Positions 61,376-64,000 of a stretch of 64,000 nt of DNA are shown piece after piece. The position numbers and the translations under genes are program-made. Position 1 is the stretch's first letter. Each line of letters begins with the position of its first letter. The DNA is from Pacificibacter marinus (GTDB lineage Bacteria; Pseudomonadota; Alphaproteobacteria; Rhodobacterales; Rhodobacteraceae): the NCBI RefSeq assembly GCF_018860665.1, contig NZ_JAHKPK010000025.1, forward strand, positions 162,279 to 226,278, read 5' to 3'. The notes beneath the pieces are model-generated. The model was not told the DNA's origin, did no database searches, and saw only the letters and a list, made by a program, of their open reading frames with translations.

Positions 61376-61757
61376 CCCTAGAATGATCTATCGAAAACAA
61401 TTTGTTAAGCCAGATTCCGACCACGAATTTGCGCAGCCGATACAACTCCGGTCAATTGATTTTATAAAGCAATGACTATGTAGGGGGCTATTTTTAACAT
61501 CGACGTGAGCTCTAACCCCAAGTGGGTTAGAGTCCAACTGCAACAAACAGTTATCTCTTAGAGTAGAGGCACTCGCGCTTCGTCTAAATCGCTACTTTTT
61601 TAGCGTGATTTGGAAGCGTCAAAGATGTGGATATTCTCGTTCAAGGTAGAAATTCCGAGACTGCATCAGCTCTAAATTATAGTTGACAAAAAAACTATGA
61701 TATAGCATCAGCCTTCTTGTCGCAGACAGCGACACCATATCATTTAAGGAGAGACCC
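61376..61757. other. gene-free stretch before the iron ABC genes
   Basis: No supportable gene. It holds a nine-base hairpin CTCTAACCC/GGGTTAGAG at 61510-61532 without a T-tract. Near 61680-61700 an ATAGTT/AACTAT inverted repeat overlaps TTGACA and may be the control site of the ABC operon. Confidence 0.5.
61678..61698. promoter_or_regulatory. inverted repeat with TTGACA upstream of iron-type ABC genes
   Basis: ATAGTT and AACTAT flank TTGACAAAAA. The site lies about 60 bases before the binding-protein gene. It resembles neither a clear Irr box nor a clear Fur box that I can recall, so the regulator is open. Confidence 0.35.
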
Positions 61758-62915
61758 ATGCAGTTTTCAAAACTGGTCCCGGGCCTCTGCCTCGCCTCCG
61801 CAGCCATCGCGATAAATTTCGCGTCCGCCACGCCTGCCACAGCAGAGATCATCACCGTTACAGACATTGCCGGCCGTACCGTTAAGGTGGACAAAGACCC
61901 CGATCACATCGTTTTGGGCGAAGGGCGTATGATCTATTCAATCGCTCTGTTGGATAATAAAAACCCCTTCGAGCGGGTTGTCGGCTGGAAAGACGACATG
62001 ATCAATTATGATCCTGACGCCTGGAACAAATATAAGACGGCTTTTCCCCAAGCGACAGAAATCGCAACTCTGGGCAGCCCATATTCCGACGAATGGAACC
62101 TTGAATCCGTCATTACGTTGGAAACGGATGTGGTCTTTATGAATCTCGGCAATTTGCTTGCAGCACAAGAAAGTGGGATCATTGAAAAACTTGATGAGGC
62201 TGGTATCGCAACTGTCTTCATTGATTTCCGGCAAGACCCGACAGCAAATACCGTGCCAAGCCTACAATTGATGGGCCGCATTCTGGATCGACGCGACGAA
62301 GCCGACGAATTCACCGATTTCTATACAGCACAGATGGCTCGCGTTAATGAGGTCGTTAATCAGATCCCGCTTGAGGATCGCCCAGCTGTCTTTATCGAGC
62401 AAGCCGCGGGAAACAACCCGAACAAATGTTGCAACACGTTTGGCTCGGCAAATCTTGGGCGCCTTGTTGACCTTGCAGGCGGTCGCAATTGGGGATCACA
62501 GCTATTTCCCGGTTTTGGCGGCACGGTCAGCCTTGAGGCCCTTTTCGCAGAAGACCCTGAGGTGATCATTGGTACAGGTGCGAACTGGACAGACTCCATT
62601 CCCGGAACGCAGGCGGTCCTCTTTGGGTATGAGGCCACACCCGAAGCGGTTCAAGAACGTCTCGCGGGCCTTGCTGCACGCCCTGGCTGGCCAGAACTGT
62701 CGGCGGTGAAAAATGGCCAGTTCCATTCTGTTTATCACCAGTTTTACAACAGTCCTTACCATTTCATAGCCATGCAAGCCTTTGCAAAGTGGATGCATCC
62801 CGATCAGTTCGCAGATCTTGACCCAGAAGCAAACATGATCGAATTGCACGACCGGTTCTTGCCGATCGACTATTCGGGTGTGTTCTGGGGAACGCTGGAC
62901 GCCTCCGCCAACTAA
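61758..62915 (+). CDS. ABC transporter substrate-binding protein, iron-siderophore type
   Basis: 385 residues with a signal peptide of about 30 residues (to ATPATAE). The class III binding-protein fold is recognised by ITVTDIAGRTVKVDKDPDHI, TDVVFMNLGNLL, PGFGGTVSLEALFAEDPEVI, and YHQFYNSPYHFIAMQAFAKW. These proteins bind ferric siderophores, heme or cobalamin. NNPNKCCNTFG, with its paired cysteines, is notable. GGAGAG precedes the ATG. The permease gene follows after a hairpin. Confidence 0.9.
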   Translation: MQFSKLVPGLCLASAAIAINFASATPATAEIITVTDIAGRTVKVDKDPDHIVLGEGRMIYSIALLDNKNPFERVVGWKDDMINYDPDAWNKYKTAFPQATEIATLGSPYSDEWNLESVITLETDVVFMNLGNLLAAQESGIIEKLDEAGIATVFIDFRQDPTANTVPSLQLMGRILDRRDEADEFTDFYTAQMARVNEVVNQIPLEDRPAVFIEQAAGNNPNKCCNTFGSANLGRLVDLAGGRNWGSQLFPGFGGTVSLEALFAEDPEVIIGTGANWTDSIPGTQAVLFGYEATPEAVQERLAGLAARPGWPELSAVKNGQFHSVYHQFYNSPYHFIAMQAFAKWMHPDQFADLDPEANMIELHDRFLPIDYSGVFWGTLDASAN

Positions 62916-62937
62916 GGCCTGACTCAAGACCTTTATT

Positions 62938-62960
62938 CTCCGCGCTCAAATCGCGCGGAG
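62938..62960 (+). other. intercistronic hairpin between binding protein and permease
   Basis: A perfect eight-base stem, CTCCGCGC/GCGCGGAG, with a seven-base loop and no T-tract lies 22 bases after the binding-protein stop. Such hairpins often stabilise the upstream message so that more binding protein than permease is made. Confidence 0.6.
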
Positions 62961-62985
62961 AGCACCATTCTTAAAGGAATCCCCG

Positions 62986-64000
62986 ATGGCGATGATGTCC
63001 GATACTTCCGAAATGCGCACAAGCTATACCGCCCAAACCACGCGGCGTTACTTTGTGCTTGCTGTTACTGCGGGGTTGTTACTGTTCAGCTTTATTGTGG
63101 ATGTTTCGACCGGGCCTGGAAAATACCCGCTAAGCACCGTGGTTGAAACCTTGCTGAATCCGATGGCGCATGGTGTGCAGATCAAAGTTATTATCTGGGA
63201 TTACCGCCTGCCTATTGCCGTGACTGCGGTCATCGTCGGCGCGATTCTAGCCGTGGCCGGAGCCCAGATGCAGACGATCCTGAACAACCCACTGGCGGAA
63301 CCCTTCACATTGGGCGTGTCTTCTGCCGCGAGCTTTGGCGCTTCGTTGGCGATTGTATTGGGCTGGAGCGTGCTGCCTATGGTCGGCTCGCTTGTTGTGA
63401 CATTAAACGCATTTATGTTTGCGCTGCTCACTTGCGGTTTTATTCTGTTTGCCACCCGCCTCAAGGGAGTCGGATCGGAAACGATGATCCTGTTTGGAAT
63501 CGCCATTTTCTTTACCTTTTCGGCGCTTCTGGCGCTGATGCAATATATGGCCTCTGAAGACCAGATTGCGCGGATCGTCTTTTGGATGATGGGATCACTT
63601 GGGCGGGCAAGCTGGGAAAAGATTGCGATTGGGGCCGCTCTGTTGACCTTAGCCATTCCGTTTGGCCTGATGCGCAGCTGGCAGATGACGGCGTTGCGTA
63701 TGGGCGAGGCGACGGCTCAAAGTATGGGTGTTGATGTGGCCCGTCTGCGGATTGAGATGCTGATCGTGGTGTCTATTCTTGCGGCAACTGCGGTGGCTTT
63801 TGTTGGCACTGTTGGGTTTATCGGGCTGGTGGGGCCGCATATTGCGCGCATGATTGTTGGTGAAGATCAGCGGTTCTTTTTGCCCTTATCAGCAATGATT
63901 GGCGCGCTCGTGCTTTCATTGACCTCGATCATTTCAAAGTCAATCTCGCCGGGGGTGATCTATCCTATCGGGATCATCACAGCGCTTATCGGCGTGCCAG
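62986..64000 (+). CDS. FecCD-family ABC transporter permease (3' end cut by window)
   Basis: The frame from the ATG at 62986 stays open to the window edge, giving 338 codons. It begins MAMMSDTSEMRTSYTAQTTR followed by a hydrophobic helix. The FecCD hallmark DYRLPIAVTAVIVGAILAVA and GAQMQTILNNPLAEPFTLGV is present, as are GFIGLVGPHIARMIVG and a final helix. It would form the membrane channel for ferric siderophore uptake with the binding protein upstream. The ATPase gene is expected just beyond the window. Confidence 0.93.
   Translation, partial: MAMMSDTSEMRTSYTAQTTRRYFVLAVTAGLLLFSFIVDVSTGPGKYPLSTVVETLLNPMAHGVQIKVIIWDYRLPIAVTAVIVGAILAVAGAQMQTILNNPLAEPFTLGVSSAASFGASLAIVLGWSVLPMVGSLVVTLNAFMFALLTCGFILFATRLKGVGSETMILFGIAIFFTFSALLALMQYMASEDQIARIVFWMMGSLGRASWEKIAIGAALLTLAIPFGLMRSWQMTALRMGEATAQSMGVDVARLRIEMLIVVSILAATAVAFVGTVGFIGLVGPHIARMIVGEDQRFFLPLSAMIGALVLSLTSIISKSISPGVIYPIGIITALIGVP

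Noticed and set aside
61510-61532. Hairpin after the dioxygenase as a Rho-independent terminator
   Set aside because: The stem is good, but no T-tract follows on either strand.

Overview
The window looks like a chromosomal segment from a marine Roseobacter-group alphaproteobacterium (Rhodobacterales). The grounds are gene content and order: a division and cell wall (dcw) cluster headed by mraZ, a DUF1127 gene followed by an array of CCTCCTCCC hairpins (CcsR-type small RNAs, described in Rhodobacter sphaeroides), a CarD regulator, a secreted RidA, DUF6476 and DUF4389 proteins, a TRAP transporter and an alphaproteobacterial RpoH. No rRNA, CRISPR array, intact insertion sequence, prophage or replication origin was seen.

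Layout. Positions 1-6000 (minus strand) carry mraZ-rsmH-ftsL-ftsI-murE-mraY. murF is missing from its usual place between murE and mraY; a short scar there resembles the ends of murF. A 700-base leader upstream of mraZ holds a GC-rich structured stretch that fits the UpsM small RNA position and, further up, a pair of MraZ-like TGGGA boxes. Positions 6697-8761 hold mrp, the DUF1127 gene and ten hairpins, nine with the full CCTCCTCCC motif; the last is the terminator. Positions 8965-19492 hold RidA, a UvrD-type helicase, a divergent MarR/MFS efflux pair around a palindrome, pyruvate carboxylase, small enzymes and two identical tRNA-Gly genes. Positions 19539-27172 hold part of histidine biosynthesis (hisB, hisH, hisA, hisF, hisE) interleaved with a glutaminase and DUF proteins, some on the opposite strand.

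Positions 27221-43576 hold a YHS protein, rlmB, an unusual tRNA-Tyr, a glycosyltransferase-like protein, a 1072-residue single-pass protein that may join GspL/PilM-like and GspC/PilP-like parts, a CPA2 antiporter, the divergent cobT and cobS, carD, fdxA, and an S4/SUV3-helicase/TPR group. Positions 43679-51112 hold lipid- and peptide-related enzymes, rpoH and rluD. Positions 51260-53770 hold a structured leader, a SulP transporter and a two-domain universal stress protein. Positions 55017-61375 form a catabolic operon: FAA hydrolase, RutE-like nitroreductase, OsmC, a TRAP transporter (P-Q-M) and an intradiol (hydroxyquinol/catechol-type) dioxygenase, with a YciI-like gene transcribed away from it. 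The window ends in an iron-siderophore-type ABC uptake system that runs off the edge.

How parts may connect (inference). RpoH could drive the DUF1127-CcsR array, as known in R. sphaeroides. The array loops expose a sequence complementary to strong Shine-Dalgarno sites, such as those of the TRAP dctP gene and of the SulP-linked stress gene in this same window. The iron uptake genes lie next to an iron-dependent dioxygenase. All coordinates and residue counts were derived by reading the sequence by hand, without database searches.
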